Shown in pieces: positions 6,800 through 7,084 of a stretch of DNA of 7,084 nt. Position numbers and translations under genes: made by a program. This stretch comes from Planctomycetota bacterium (lineage in GTDB: Bacteria; Planctomycetota; Phycisphaerae; UBA1845; UTPLA1): contig JAPULF010000046.1 in assembly GCA_027295245.1 (NCBI GenBank), positions 1 through 7,084 on the forward strand, read 5' to 3'. Each line of letters opens with the position of its first letter. The first letter of the stretch is position 1. The notes under the pieces are model-generated. The model was not told the DNA's origin. It was given only the letters and a program-made list of their open reading frames with translations, and searched no databases.

Positions 6800-6927
6800 C
6801 TCTGATCTGATTCCATTTCGCACATCGGTGCGGTGCCTGCGTGTGGCCGCCGACTCACGATTGCAGCCGCAGCGCGGAGCGGCTCTTTCACCTGAACCGT
6901 TCGTTCACTTCTTTTGAGAGCAGGGAA
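6800..6927 (-). promoter_or_regulatory. Operon leader with two inverted repeats, promoter not resolved
   Basis: This is the gap between a possible upstream gene end and the first operon gene. It contains TGAAC-N5-GTTCA (6893-6907), a 15-bp interrupted palindrome of the size bound by dimeric regulators. It also contains a GC-rich hairpin, AGCCGC-N8-GCGGCT (6865-6884), that would lie in the 5' leader. I found no pair of -35/-10 boxes at proper spacing on the minus strand, so transcription may start here from a promoter I cannot read or come from upstream. Metal-responsive control is expected for such operons but is not shown here. Confidence 0.35.
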
Positions 6928-7084
6928 TCAAATCAAGAGCGGCACATCGCTCTCGTGGAAGGGAATGTGTTTCTCGCTCCAGACCGAAAGGACGAGTTCA
7001 CACTTAGTGAATTCCCGCCATTCGGACAAATGGGCGGGTGCCGTCGCGGCGAAGCGAATTGGCGGACTCACTCCAATGGCGATC
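6928..7084 (-). CDS. Possible C-terminal end of an unidentified upstream gene (partial)
   Basis: The minus strand is open from the window edge to a TGA at 6928-6930 and encodes 51 residues ending in HESDVPLLI. I do not recognise the family. The composition looks like a real soluble protein (for example RFAATAPAHLSEWREF and VWSEKHIPFHE), with a mix of hydrophobic and acidic residues. About two thirds of third codon positions are G or C, by hand count. It runs in the operon direction and stops about 130 bp before the outer-membrane gene start, so it could be the preceding gene, perhaps in the same transcript. An overlapping plus-strand frame is also open, so this call is tentative. The N-terminal part lies outside the window. 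Confidence 0.35.
   Translation of the reverse strand, partial: IAIGVSPPIRFAATAPAHLSEWREFTKCELVLSVWSEKHIPFHESDVPLLI
6936..6953. repeat. Small inverted repeat at the end of the partial upstream frame
   Basis: AGAGCG (6936-6941) and CGCTCT (6948-6953) form a 6-bp stem with a 6-nt loop. On the minus strand it overlaps the last codons before the TGA and is followed by TTGATTTGATT, which is T-rich but not a proper T-run. It might be a weak terminator or attenuator between the upstream gene and the pump operon, or chance. Confidence 0.25.

Noticed and set aside
6908..6935. TTGATT as a possible -35 box on the minus strand upstream of the operon
   Set aside because: No TATAAT-like box follows at 16-18 bp, so I could not support a sigma-70 promoter.
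6896..7084. Plus-strand open frame running to the window edge, with GGAAGGGA just before an ATG at 6965
   Set aside because: The product is Ser/Arg/Lys-rich with no recognisable motif, and the Shine-Dalgarno-like run touches the ATG. The overlapping minus-strand frame looks more protein-like. It cannot be excluded from this fragment alone.

Overview
The window carries one complete three-gene operon on the minus strand, read from high to low coordinates. It encodes a heavy-metal-efflux RND (HME-RND) tripartite pump of the Czc/Cus type. The order is a TolC/CzcC-like outer-membrane lipoprotein (6799-5285), a CzcB/CusB-like periplasmic adaptor (5292-3478), then a CzcA-type inner-membrane pump (3432-358). 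Together they would form a channel across both membranes that uses the proton gradient to expel metal ions. The pump has the Asp/Asp/Glu transmembrane-4 motif of divalent-cation HME pumps. It also has Glu where, as I recall the alignment, E. coli CusA has one of its Cu(I)-binding Met residues. Zn/Co/Cd/Ni-type export is therefore more likely than Cu/Ag export.

The unusual part is the adaptor. Between its signal sequence and the ordinary membrane-fusion-protein core it has about 150 residues containing five modules of the form C-x2-H-G-[ILV]-P-x3-C-x2-C. Modules 2-3 and 4-5 are tandem copies of one 59-residue unit repeated at an 84-residue (252-bp) period. Two Cys-Cys pairs lie further on, one at the very C-terminus. 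The array looks like a built-in periplasmic metal-binding device.

The outer-membrane and adaptor genes overlap by 8 bp, and a strong Shine-Dalgarno sequence lies inside the end of the first gene, so they are probably translationally coupled. A 45-bp gap separates the adaptor and pump genes. Upstream of the operon (6800-6927) is a leader with two inverted repeats but no convincing sigma-70 promoter. Beyond it, at 6928-7084, the minus strand holds what may be the C-terminal end of another gene cut by the window edge. Downstream of the pump gene (1-357) I see no gene, only an imperfect 23-bp direct repeat in a C-rich tract and small palindromes.

The organism is a diderm (Gram-negative-type) bacterium with a GC-rich genome. 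The pump genes avoid TTA, CTA and TCA codons so strongly that spurious antisense frames of more than 1,400 and 700 codons appear. From memory, CxxHGxP...CxxC modules on CzcB-like adaptors occur in Planctomycetota and some former Deltaproteobacteria, so I lean towards a planctomycete. This is an unchecked impression. No regulator, mobile element, RNA gene or CRISPR array is visible.
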